From Gammaproteobacteria bacterium (lineage in GTDB: Bacteria > Pseudomonadota > Gammaproteobacteria > GCA-001735895), in the NCBI GenBank assembly GCA_024763185.1, contig JANTFY010000009.1:1-23488 (forward strand): a stretch of 23,488 nucleotides of DNA. The letters are read 5' to 3'. Each line of letters opens with the position of its first letter. Position 1 is the stretch's first letter. A program made the position numbers and the translations under genes. A model generated the notes under the pieces. It was not told the origin of the DNA, searched no databases, and was given only the letters and a program-made list of their open reading frames with translations. Shown in pieces: positions 7,219-14,211 of this stretch.

Positions 7219-8979
7219 ATGAGTAAATCCTGTTCTTTAGAAGCCGTACTTGATCGACTTGTTGAGCAGGAAGTGGTGGAAACCGAAAAGGCAAAAATGG
7301 TATCCAGCCTGGTCTCGGCCAAAGACCGTAAAAACCTGCATGCCATCGAGATTATCGCCAGTCGCAAGTGGCACCATCTGGCTCACCCCGAGCAACTGCT
7401 TACACTGGATTATTTGACTGACTGGTTGTCCGAAGAATCGGGCATGCAGCGCTACCATTTTGACCCCTTAAAAATGGATGTAGCCTCCTGCACCAGCATC
7501 ATGTCTTATGCGTATGCCGCACGTTTTAATATTCTTCCTGTCCAGGTTACCGATAGCGAGGTTACCATCGCGGTTACCGACCCCTATAACACGGAGTGGC
7601 TTGAAGAAATAAGGCGTATCGTCAATCTGCCCATAACGCTGGTGCTGGCTAATCCACAACAGCTCAAGTCTTACCTGCTGGAGTTTTACAGTATCAGCAA
7701 GGCGATGGATAACGCCGGGTTAAAACAAGGTGAACAGGGCGCAAATATTCAGAATATTGAACAGCTTATTGAGCTGGGTAAAACCGGTTCGGTGGATGCC
7801 GATGACCAGCACATAGTCAGTATCGTTGACTGGTTGTTACAGTACGCATTTACCCAGCGCGCCAGTGATATCCATATCGAGCCGCGACGGGAACAGGGCA
7901 ATGTACGTTTTCGCATCGATGGCGTCATGCACCAGGTGTATGAAATACCGGCCAATATCACGGCCGCGGTTACCAGTCGTATCAAGATCATGGGTCGGTT
8001 GGACGTGGCGGAAAAACGTAAACCACAGGACGGCCGAATCAAAACGGTTACCCCCGAGGGACAGGAAGTCGAGATGCGTCTGTCTAGCATGCCGACCGCG
8101 TTCGGCGAAAAACTGGTGCTTAGGATTTTTGATCCGGAAGTGCTGATGCGCAACTTTTCCGATCTGGGTTTTGAAAAAAGGGAATCCGACGCCTGGAACC
8201 ACATGATCCGTCAGCCGTATGGCATCATTCTGGTAACCGGTCCCACCGGTTCGGGTAAAACCACCACGCTTTATACCAGTCTCAAATACCTGGCCGTACC
8301 GGAAGTGAATGTCTGTACCATCGAAGACCCGATAGAACAGGTGGAACCCCTGTTTAACCAGATGCAGGTGCAACACAAAATCGAGGTCGACTTTGCCAGC
8401 GGGGTAAGAACCCTGCTGCGCCAGGACCCGGACATCATAATGATCGGCGAGATCCGTGATAGAGAAACCGCTGAAATGGCGGTTCAGGCGGCGCTGACCG
8501 GCCACCTGGTGCTCTCCACCCTGCATACCAACGATGCCCCCTCGGCCGTGGCCCGCTTAATTGAGATCGGTGTGCCGTCTTATTTGATCAGTGCTACCTT
8601 GTTGGGCGTTGTGGCGCAACGTCTGGTGCGTACCCTGTGCCCACATTGCAAAAAACCAACGGCCCTGGATATCAATCAGTGGCAATCGTTGATCAAACCG
8701 TGGAGTACCGAACCGCCAAAAAAGATCTACCAGGCAGAAGGTTGCCTGGAATGCCGGCAGACGGGTTATATGGGCCGCAAAGGCATCTATGAAATGATGC
8801 CCCTGTCGGAAAATTTAAAGCAGCATATCAGTGACGATTTTGACTTAATAAAGTTTCGCAAGCTTGCTATCAAAGAAGGTATGCGCCCGTTAAATCTTGC
8901 CGGGGCACAAAAAGTGGCTCGCGGTGATACCACGATACAGGAAGTGCTGAAAGTCGCCCCCCCACGCTATGATGGATAA
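7219..8979 (+). CDS. GspE/PilB/PulE-type secretion or pilus ATPase
   Basis: Hexameric cytoplasmic ATPase of the type II secretion/type IV pilus superfamily, 586 residues. The N-terminal third contains an MshEN/T2SSE-N-like domain (for example AARFNILPVQVTDSEVTIAVTDP). The catalytic core has ASDIHIEP, Walker A GPTGSGKTTT (341-350), an Asp box (CTIEDPIE), Walker B DPDIIMIGEIRD (Glu411) and a His box (STLHTNDAPSAVARL). A zinc-binding tetracysteine, CPHC (474-477) and CLEC (509-512), precedes a C-terminal domain ending in KVAPPRYDG. The gene starts 5 bases after the adaptor stop, so it belongs to the same transcript. No GspF/PilC or pilin gene lies in the window, so which machine it powers is open. 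Confidence 0.92.
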   Translation: MSKSCSLEAVLDRLVEQEVVETEKAKMVSSLVSAKDRKNLHAIEIIASRKWHHLAHPEQLLTLDYLTDWLSEESGMQRYHFDPLKMDVASCTSIMSYAYAARFNILPVQVTDSEVTIAVTDPYNTEWLEEIRRIVNLPITLVLANPQQLKSYLLEFYSISKAMDNAGLKQGEQGANIQNIEQLIELGKTGSVDADDQHIVSIVDWLLQYAFTQRASDIHIEPRREQGNVRFRIDGVMHQVYEIPANITAAVTSRIKIMGRLDVAEKRKPQDGRIKTVTPEGQEVEMRLSSMPTAFGEKLVLRIFDPEVLMRNFSDLGFEKRESDAWNHMIRQPYGIILVTGPTGSGKTTTLYTSLKYLAVPEVNVCTIEDPIEQVEPLFNQMQVQHKIEVDFASGVRTLLRQDPDIIMIGEIRDRETAEMAVQAALTGHLVLSTLHTNDAPSAVARLIEIGVPSYLISATLLGVVAQRLVRTLCPHCKKPTALDINQWQSLIKPWSTEPPKKIYQAEGCLECRQTGYMGRKGIYEMMPLSENLKQHISDDFDLIKFRKLAIKEGMRPLNLAGAQKVARGDTTIQEVLKVAPPRYDG

Positions 8980-9129
8980 TTCAAATACTGATGATGGTTA
9001 CTGAAGTTCAGAAGCTTCAGAGAAAAACTATTAATTCTGCCAACCCTGGATTGTAGAAAGATTCTCCTATAATCGCAGCTCACTGGTTGATGAAAGTTTA
9101 ATTAAAGTCTGTCAATATTTTTTCCAGGA

Positions 9130-9159
9130 AAAATAAAATGCCATCCCATGAGGGATGGC
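9130..9159 (-). terminator. Rho-independent terminator of the DsrE-family pseudogene
   Basis: Perfect 8-bp stem (GCCATCCC 9140-9147 with GGGATGGC 9152-9159) and a 4-base loop. Read on the minus strand it is followed by a T-rich tract (ATTTTATTTTT). It lies 28 bases beyond the stop of the broken gene at 9188, which supports the view that an intact minus-strand gene once stood there. The T tract is on the minus side only, so it is unlikely to stop transcription coming from the ATPase gene. Confidence 0.8.
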
Positions 9160-9187
9160 TATTTAAAACTACATTAGTCGCCGAATG

Positions 9188-9631
9188 TTACCAGGCAAGT
9201 GTTTTTACCTTGGGATCAAACAGAATACTGTGGACTAGCTCAGGGTTACCCATTTGAACGCCTTCAATGAAATCTGCTTTTTTTAACCCGGCGGCTTTTG
9301 AGCAGGCACCACAGGCGATCACAATACCTCCGTCAGACATGAAATCCTTTAACATAACTTGAACAGATTTCCACTTGCCAGCCATTAATCCATGAATGTG
9401 TGAAGCTCTTTTTTATCAGCTAAATAAATGCCTCTTACATTTAACCAGATGGCAACAGGTTTGTAGCCTTTTTTAAAGGACTTTTTCATGTGCAAACAAG
9501 ATAGCCTTGGTGGCTGCCCATGTGTTGTCGGTGGTTAAATTGACAAACAAGCCGCCTTTGGACTCGGCAAATGATGTCGTCGATTAAAGCGATAAAAACA
9601 TCGCAGCCATTAATAGGTTTAATTGCGTCAT
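9188..9631 (-). pseudogene. Broken secreted DsrE-family protein gene
   Basis: Reading the minus strand in three frames rebuilds one protein. An ATG at 9631 starts a signal-peptide-like MTQLNLLMAAMFLSL that meets a TAA. After it the same frame continues with TTSFAESKGGLFVNL and WAATKAILFAHEKV. A frameshift then leads to KKGYKPVAIWLNVRGIYLA, and a second shift near TFMD leads to MAGKWKSVQVMLKDFM, IVIACGACSKAAGL and the end at LAW. The last frame alone is open as 65 residues. The CGAC motif and overall pattern are those of DsrE/DsrF-like sulfur-relay proteins, with a leader suggesting export. At least three lesions make it a pseudogene, unless the assembly is poor here. It keeps its own terminator. 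Confidence 0.75.
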
Positions 9632-9752
9632 TCTTGCCCCTGTTCTAGATGAGACAGGTATGTAAATTTTACGAATAGGCAGGCTAATGAAAATGCGGCA
9701 TATTGTCATACCAGAGGGGTAGTTTTAAGTAGATATAAACCTGGAAATCTTT

Positions 9753-9851
9753 TTATTGCTTGAACCAGTGTTTTTTCAGGGCTTTGGTCACTTTCTCCGG
9801 ATAGATGGTGCGGCCGTAACTGCCATTATAACTGGCCAGAGCGGGACCGAG
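9753..9851 (-). pseudogene. Orphan 3' end of a lytic transglycosylase gene
   Basis: On the minus strand these 33 codons read LGPALASYNGSYGRTI, then YPEKVTKALKKHWFKQ and a TAA stop. This matches 28 of 32 residues of the C-terminus of the intact transglycosylase gene at 18923-19492, and ends at the same residue. No sequence for the rest of the enzyme precedes it. Most codons differ at third positions, so this copy diverged under coding constraint before it was cut off. It is not a recent copy of the downstream gene. Confidence 0.85.
9761..9850 (+). repeat. Left imperfect direct repeat flanking the accessory block
   Basis: Aligns without gaps to 18931-19020 in the same orientation, offset exactly 9170 bases. 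Counting by hand, 76 of 90 positions agree. The longest shared runs are about 10-12 bases, such as TTTTTTCAGGGC and GGCCAGAGCGGG. Similarity stops abruptly on both sides. The repeats bracket the regulator, peptidase, yidD and Crp/Fnr genes. Confidence 0.85.
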
Positions 9852-10238
9852 TATGATTCGTATTAACTGAGCTTGGATGCTCGATGGTTATATTTCTCCA
9901 ACGCTTTTACATTGAATAATAAACTATTTCAATCCAAGAATTGGCCTGAGAGTCAAAGATTAAGCAATGAAAATAGACTTCAAATAAACGCTATTTATAG
10001 ATCAAATTTAAGCGCAAAAACACAGCAGGACATGTTTCATAGAATATGGATATTAGGACTCAAGGCCTATGGGATTTATATGAGTGTTGTCAGACACAGG
10101 TTATGCCAATTTCTCCCATAAATTTGCGAATTATCAATATGAAAAATCATCAACTTGATAATATAAATCATGTTTATGGGGTGAGAGGTATATATCCCTA
10201 AGGAGTTTACTTTTAAATCTAATATGGTTGAGGGGTAT
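9852..10238. other. AT-rich gap before the AraC-type regulator
   Basis: Non-coding as far as I can see. An 82-codon plus-strand frame (9873-10121) has no recognisable similarity, no ribosome-binding site and no typical codon use. The stretch should contain the promoter of the regulator gene, but no clear -35/-10 pair stands out. It begins exactly where similarity to the transglycosylase gene ends. Confidence 0.4.
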
Positions 10239-11015
10239 ATGGATATTTCAAAAGTATTGTGGGTGGATTTAAGACTCATAGAAGAACAGGAGAGTTGTTA
10301 TCATTATCTGAATAGAGATTGGGCGGTATCTCTCTTAAACAGTGCTGATCGTCTTGATTCCGAGATACGGAATACTAGGCCGGCGCTGTTATGTTTTGAG
10401 TTTGATTTTCCTGACACAATGGGTCTTGCTGCATTGCGCCATGTAAGCTCATCGTTTCCATCCATACCCATCATCATGGTCACCGAACAACACTCGGAGG
10501 CACTGGCTATCTGGGCCTTAAAGGTTCACATATGGGACTACTTTATTAAGCCCTTAGAAGTGAAGGAGTTTAAGAAAAGCATTGCCACTATTCAAACACT
10601 GAAGACCAAAGAAACAAACAAAGCAATACCCCGGCAACACAACCTGTTTTCGAATCCCATCCCGACTGAACTCAGGATTCGTCCCCAGCCGAATAAAAAG
10701 ACCCGACCAGCACAGATCTTTGTAGAAGATCATTATCATAAAAAAATTTACGAGGAAGAGGTGGCTGAGCTCTGTGATATGAATACAAGCACTTTCAGTC
10801 GTTACTTTAAAAAAGAATATGGAATGACCTTTAGAAACTATCTGATTAACTTACGTATTGATAAAGCTACAGAGCTGCTACGAAATCCCAATACCTCTGT
10901 TTCCGATATTGCCTATACGGTCGGGTTTCATGATCCGTCATACTTCACACGAATGTTCAGGCGTATTGTTGGAAAAAGTCCTTCACATTACCGTGAAGTC
11001 AATACAATGAATTGA
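10239..11015 (+). CDS. AraC-family regulator with degenerate receiver domain
   Basis: Cytoplasmic DNA-binding regulator of 258 residues. Residues about 5-118 have the response-regulator order of strands and helices, with Thr82 (MVTEQ) and Lys104 (YFIKPL) at conserved places. The phospho-acceptor position, however, reads FEFDFPD, with Glu54 where Asp is expected, and the acidic pair near the N-terminus is reduced to WVDLRL. Residues about 165-252 are a full AraC HTH domain, with EEEVAELCDMNTSTFSRYF for the first helix-turn-helix and VSDIAYTVGFHDPSYFTRMF for the second. The start is ATG 10239, just after AGGGG; ATG 10224 is in frame but 18 bases from the nearest AGGAG. No sensor kinase is adjacent. 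It probably controls the genes that follow. Confidence 0.88.
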   Translation: MDISKVLWVDLRLIEEQESCYHYLNRDWAVSLLNSADRLDSEIRNTRPALLCFEFDFPDTMGLAALRHVSSSFPSIPIIMVTEQHSEALAIWALKVHIWDYFIKPLEVKEFKKSIATIQTLKTKETNKAIPRQHNLFSNPIPTELRIRPQPNKKTRPAQIFVEDHYHKKIYEEEVAELCDMNTSTFSRYFKKEYGMTFRNYLINLRIDKATELLRNPNTSVSDIAYTVGFHDPSYFTRMFRRIVGKSPSHYREVNTMN

Positions 11016-11101
11016 CTGGGTGATTCTCTCTTTTAAGTCAGAGGCAGTCACATCGAATAATTTTAATATAAAAGTCTAATTACCGGAATAACTAAAACTT
11101 G

Positions 11102-11140
11102 TTGCAAAAAAGTACCAGAGTTTTGCAAAAGAATCCTAAC
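11102..11140 (+). promoter_or_regulatory. Shared regulatory element, copy 1 (upstream of peptidase gene cluster)
   Basis: Positions 11104-11140 match 15120-15156 at 35 of 37 bases while the flanks are unrelated. Within the element TTGCAAAA occurs at 11102-11109 and 11123-11130, exactly 21 bases apart, which is two helical turns and the layout of AraC-family half-sites. The second half-site lies in the palindrome TTTTGCAAAA. The element lies 218 bases before the first gene of the cluster, in a 342-base gap holding no other recognisable feature. No consistent -10 box follows at a fixed distance in both copies. Confidence 0.7.
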
Positions 11141-11357
11141 CCTTCGGACGTATCCGGTTCTATTCTTTGAATGGGTCTTTTGAGGAATGTGTTTAATTAC
11201 AAATACGTATAAGAGAGTGTTTGAATTTTCATAAGTAATGTTACAGGAATACAAACTCACAGCAGATATTGCTGTTCATCGGTCAGGTGTTTTTACACGC
11301 AGTCACTTGTTATGGTCACCGGTAAGAACCTGTAACTAGCGTCGAGGAGTTCAGCTC

Positions 11358-11804
11358 ATGATTTATGCCATTTTCAGCTACCTGTCCCTGGTCATTTGTC
11401 AATTGGGCCGCTATACGCACCGTTATCTGAAAATTCTGATTACTATCATTGTTTTCAGTATTAGCTGTGCAGCAACCATGCCTGTCAGCACCAGCCAGGA
11501 CCAGCTTTTACAGAAACTGGTGACTCTCGTACTGACTGAAGGACTTCAGGGTAAGGTCGTGTACATAACACAGAATCCTCTGGCAAGTGGTACTGTTATT
11601 AAAAGCTGGATGAGTCAGCATGTATCTCCGCAGGAGTACAAATTTTCCTGGTTCTATTTTGTCGATGACCATCCCGCAGCGAATTGGGAGCATCCGTGCC
11701 GTTATGTGTTTATCGATATCGAATCAGGACAGTTTCAAATTCAACAGGGTAAAACCCCGCCGGATATTTTAAGCGAGATGGTGAAGCTGTATCCGGATGA
11801 ATGA
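11358..11804 (+). CDS. Small exported or membrane-anchored protein sharing the peptidase's N-terminal domain
   Basis: Protein of 148 residues with no family name that I recognise. GAGGAG at 11344-11349 is 8 bases before the ATG. Two hydrophobic stretches (about residues 2-15 and 25-38, the latter KILITIIVFSISCAA) suggest export or anchoring. Cys37 is a poor lipobox cysteine because Ser occupies the -3 position. Residues about 50-145 align with the N-terminal domain of the next protein: SWFYFVDDHPAANWEH against SWFFFIDEQPDANWEH, then a shared TPP near the end. The ATG of the next frame overlaps this stop as ATGA. It lacks any peptidase domain and may be a partner, a decoy or a split-off paralog of the peptidase's N-domain. 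Confidence 0.75.
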   Translation: MIYAIFSYLSLVICQLGRYTHRYLKILITIIVFSISCAATMPVSTSQDQLLQKLVTLVLTEGLQGKVVYITQNPLASGTVIKSWMSQHVSPQEYKFSWFYFVDDHPAANWEHPCRYVFIDIESGQFQIQQGKTPPDILSEMVKLYPDE

Positions 11805-11839
11805 ATGTACATTTTGTAATAGTCAATGGGAGAAGGAAA

Positions 11840-13543
11840 GTGAATATAAATATCGGAAAATCATACAAATTAGCAGGCGCTTTGCTGGCCGCTATCGTGT
11901 TGGTAACAGGCTGTGTATCAATCCCTGATAAGCCCGTAGCCAGTCTTGACCGAGCGAAACAGCTGGTTATAGACAAGGTCTATAAAAAACAACTGGGTGA
12001 GCGCGCCATGTATGCCAGCCCAGCACTGAGAAAGTCTGGTGTCATGATCGGCACCTGGCCAACACCTGAGAAAGTGAAAGTCGACAAAGATTCGTGGTTC
12101 TTTTTTATCGATGAGCAACCTGATGCTAACTGGGAGCATAAAGCAAAGTTTGTACTGGTCGAAAGGGATACTGGAAAAGTCCGTGAAATAAGGGTATTGA
12201 CGCCTCCGCGTGGGTTGCTGGAACTTAAACCTATGAACCCCATTGCCGAGGCTCAACTGAAAGTCTATAGAAGAAACATAGAATCCATTCGCGATATTGT
12301 CATTGATAAACCGATATTTATTAAAAAGAAGGAAAAATATGCAGTACTGGTCAGTGGCGGCTGGGATGCCAGCAACAACCATTCGCGTTACTGGAATGAT
12401 CTGTCATTTATCTATGAAGCATTAAAGAAAAAATATAATTATACCGATGCTGAGATTATTGTGCTGTATGCAAACGGAACTCATCTACCCGATGAGGACC
12501 TGGATGGCGATGGTGTTGATGATATCGATAATTCAGCGACTAAAAGCAATTTAACAGCGGTGATGGAACATGTCGCAAAATACATAAGAGATGATGGCAA
12601 ATTCTTTTTCTATTCAACAAACCACGGTGGACACGAGAGTGGTCACGATGCCTATCTCTACCTGTGGGGTGAAACCATACGTGATGATGAGTTCGGCGCG
12701 CTGACAAAAAAGATTAACAGCAAGGAAGCCATATATGTCATGGAACAGTGTTATAGCGGTGGCATGATGGACGATATCCTGACCGCTCAGACCTATCCCT
12801 GTACCAATCCCAAAGTGTGCGTAATGACCGCTGCAAAACACGATGAGCTTTCCTGGTCAGCAGACACCGAAGGTGATTATGATGAGTATGTGTATCACTG
12901 GACTTCAGCAGTTTATGGCAAGACACCCGGTGGTGCCATTGTCGATGCGGATACAAATAGCGATGGACTGATTTCCATGAAAGAGGCCCATGAATATGCC
13001 AAAACCAATGACAGCAGAGCGGAGCATCCATTGATTGGCTCATGCATTACCAATGCATGCGGCGCCTCACTGTTTGCAGGATTAAGCTTCAAGGAAGATT
13101 GTATCGGTTTAAATCCTAAAACCACGACAGTAAAGCAGATAAATGGCCGTTGGAAAGTGGTGGATGGCAGTAGCTGGCTCTACGATTTTGCAAGCAATGC
13201 TGACGAGGCTAAAAAAACACTTGCCATCATCAAACACTATGGAATGAATAAGGCCTGCTTTGTGGGTAGACCCGATGCATCGTTCCACTATCCCCTCGTT
13301 TCGGCAAAGTCACCGACAGGAGCGATGAGTGGAGAAGACTGTATCTCATTCAATCCGGCCACTACCACAGTGAAACAAATAAGTGGCAGCTGGAAAATCG
13401 TAGACGGCAGCAGCTGGTTGTTTGATTTTGGAACTAAAAAAACCGAGGCACAACAGAGCCTGGAGATTATCAAGAAATACGGATTTAATCGCGTATGCTA
13501 TGTTGGTCGACCAGATGCAAGCTTTACATACCTGCGTAAATAA
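11840..13543 (+). CDS. Clan-CD (caspase/legumain C13-like) cysteine peptidase lipoprotein with EF-hand and tandem C-terminal domains
   Basis: Large lipoprotein, 567 residues from GTG 11840 (GGGAG at 11828-11832), or 580 from ATG 11801, which overlaps the previous stop. Lipobox VLVTGC. Numbering from 11801: residues about 48-150 are the domain shared with the preceding protein. About 185-430 form a caspase-like core with strand YAVLVSGGWDA, catalytic His275 in FYSTNHGGHESGHD and catalytic Cys317 in YVMEQCYSGGMMDD. DEDLDGDGVDDIDN looks calcium-binding, and DADTNSDGLISMKEA (382-396) is a canonical EF-hand loop. Two copies of an approximately 70-residue domain (431-500, 511-580) close the protein. 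Clan-CD enzymes cleave after a specific P1 residue; the substrate here is unknown. Calcium control is an inference. Confidence 0.85.
   Translation: MNINIGKSYKLAGALLAAIVLVTGCVSIPDKPVASLDRAKQLVIDKVYKKQLGERAMYASPALRKSGVMIGTWPTPEKVKVDKDSWFFFIDEQPDANWEHKAKFVLVERDTGKVREIRVLTPPRGLLELKPMNPIAEAQLKVYRRNIESIRDIVIDKPIFIKKKEKYAVLVSGGWDASNNHSRYWNDLSFIYEALKKKYNYTDAEIIVLYANGTHLPDEDLDGDGVDDIDNSATKSNLTAVMEHVAKYIRDDGKFFFYSTNHGGHESGHDAYLYLWGETIRDDEFGALTKKINSKEAIYVMEQCYSGGMMDDILTAQTYPCTNPKVCVMTAAKHDELSWSADTEGDYDEYVYHWTSAVYGKTPGGAIVDADTNSDGLISMKEAHEYAKTNDSRAEHPLIGSCITNACGASLFAGLSFKEDCIGLNPKTTTVKQINGRWKVVDGSSWLYDFASNADEAKKTLAIIKHYGMNKACFVGRPDASFHYPLVSAKSPTGAMSGEDCISFNPATTTVKQISGSWKIVDGSSWLFDFGTKKTEAQQSLEIIKKYGFNRVCYVGRPDASFTYLRK
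13091..13540 (+). repeat. In-frame tandem repeat coding the C-terminal domains of the peptidase
   Basis: Two units starting at 13091 and 13331, 240 bases (80 codons) apart. Both code for the order EDCI, TTTVKQI, GSSWL, DF, IIK-YG, VGRPDASF. The match is clear at protein level and partial at DNA level, so the duplication is not recent. Each unit keeps two cysteines (in EDC and in ACFVGR or VCYVGR), which could form a disulfide outside the cytoplasm. Confidence 0.8.
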
Positions 13544-13556
13544 AAACTGGAAACGT

Positions 13557-13590
13557 TGATATTCCACCTCGCTTTTTCGGTGGAATATCA
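13557..13590 (+). other. Perfect 12-bp hairpin after the peptidase gene
   Basis: TGATATTCCACC (13557-13568) pairs fully with GGTGGAATATCA (13579-13590) around a 10-base loop. There is no T tract after it, so it is not a standard intrinsic terminator. It may stabilise or process the mRNA between the peptidase gene and the next one, or attenuate read-through. Confidence 0.65.
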
Positions 13591-13650
13591 GCAATTTCTG
13601 TCAGTTGTTTACGTTACAAAAAATAATATGCTTCAGTGGGAGATGTACAG

Positions 13651-14187
13651 ATGAGCTGGTTCACAGACTTGATTGGGAAAATCGTCAAAGCAATTGCTGA
13701 CTGGGTAGACAGATGTCTGCCACAATACGAGCCAACCGTCTGGAATGACGGAGGGTTCGTCGAATGCAGCAACAACTGTTATAACTATGGCTGCGACACG
13801 CAGACCAACACCTTTGCACAACCCGGGCATGCGCACGGGGTTTCTCTTGACTGGCCTGATGATATGAACTGCCAAGCCGTTACTGCTGCAGCGATAGCAG
13901 ACGGCCTGATCCTGGCAAACTGCGACCAGGGCTGCGGTTGCAGTGACTGTCACCATCAGGTTGCCCTGGTTATTGCCCCGGAGTGGGATTATCACTGGTA
14001 CCGCAAAGACCGCGACGGTAAGTGGTCCCATAAAATGGGGGGTACGCCAGCTACCAATCTGGATAATAGTGGTAATATTATTACTGATCCAAGAACAGCA
14101 GACAGGGGCCGCTATACGATATTCTGCGGCTGCTTCTGCGTTAACAAATCCAGTGTATCTATTAGTGGCCCCGGTGCCTGGTGCTGA
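13651..14187 (+). CDS. Cysteine-rich 178-residue protein with conserved NCYNY and HWYR motifs
   Basis: No named family recognised. The ATG at 13651 has GGGAG 8 bases upstream; a GTG at 13636 is in frame but less likely. The protein starts with an amphipathic helix (MSWFTDLIGKIVKAIADWVD) rather than a signal peptide and contains 13 cysteines, including the cluster CDQGCGCSDC (91-100) and FCGCFCV (159-164). NNCYNYGC (Cys43), FAQPGHAHG and DYHWYRKDRDGKWSHKMGG (His115) read like conserved active-site blocks. A Cys43/His115 thiol-hydrolase dyad (papain- or NlpC/P60-like fold) is my guess from motif spacing only. It follows the peptidase gene and precedes the 139-residue gene by 24 bases, and may be a substrate or partner of the peptidase. 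Confidence 0.75.
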   Translation: MSWFTDLIGKIVKAIADWVDRCLPQYEPTVWNDGGFVECSNNCYNYGCDTQTNTFAQPGHAHGVSLDWPDDMNCQAVTAAAIADGLILANCDQGCGCSDCHHQVALVIAPEWDYHWYRKDRDGKWSHKMGGTPATNLDNSGNIITDPRTADRGRYTIFCGCFCVNKSSVSISGPGAWC

Positions 14188-14211
14188 TTCTTTCTCAGGA
14201 GTAAACAGATA

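Noticed and set aside
9001..9020. CTGAAG/CTTCAG hairpin after the ATPase gene as a terminator
   Set aside because: Six-base stem with an 8-base loop and no T tract; too weak to call.
9873..10121. 82-codon plus-strand frame in the gap before the AraC-type gene
   Set aside because: No ribosome-binding site, no recognisable similarity and unremarkable composition; it sits in AT-rich non-coding DNA.
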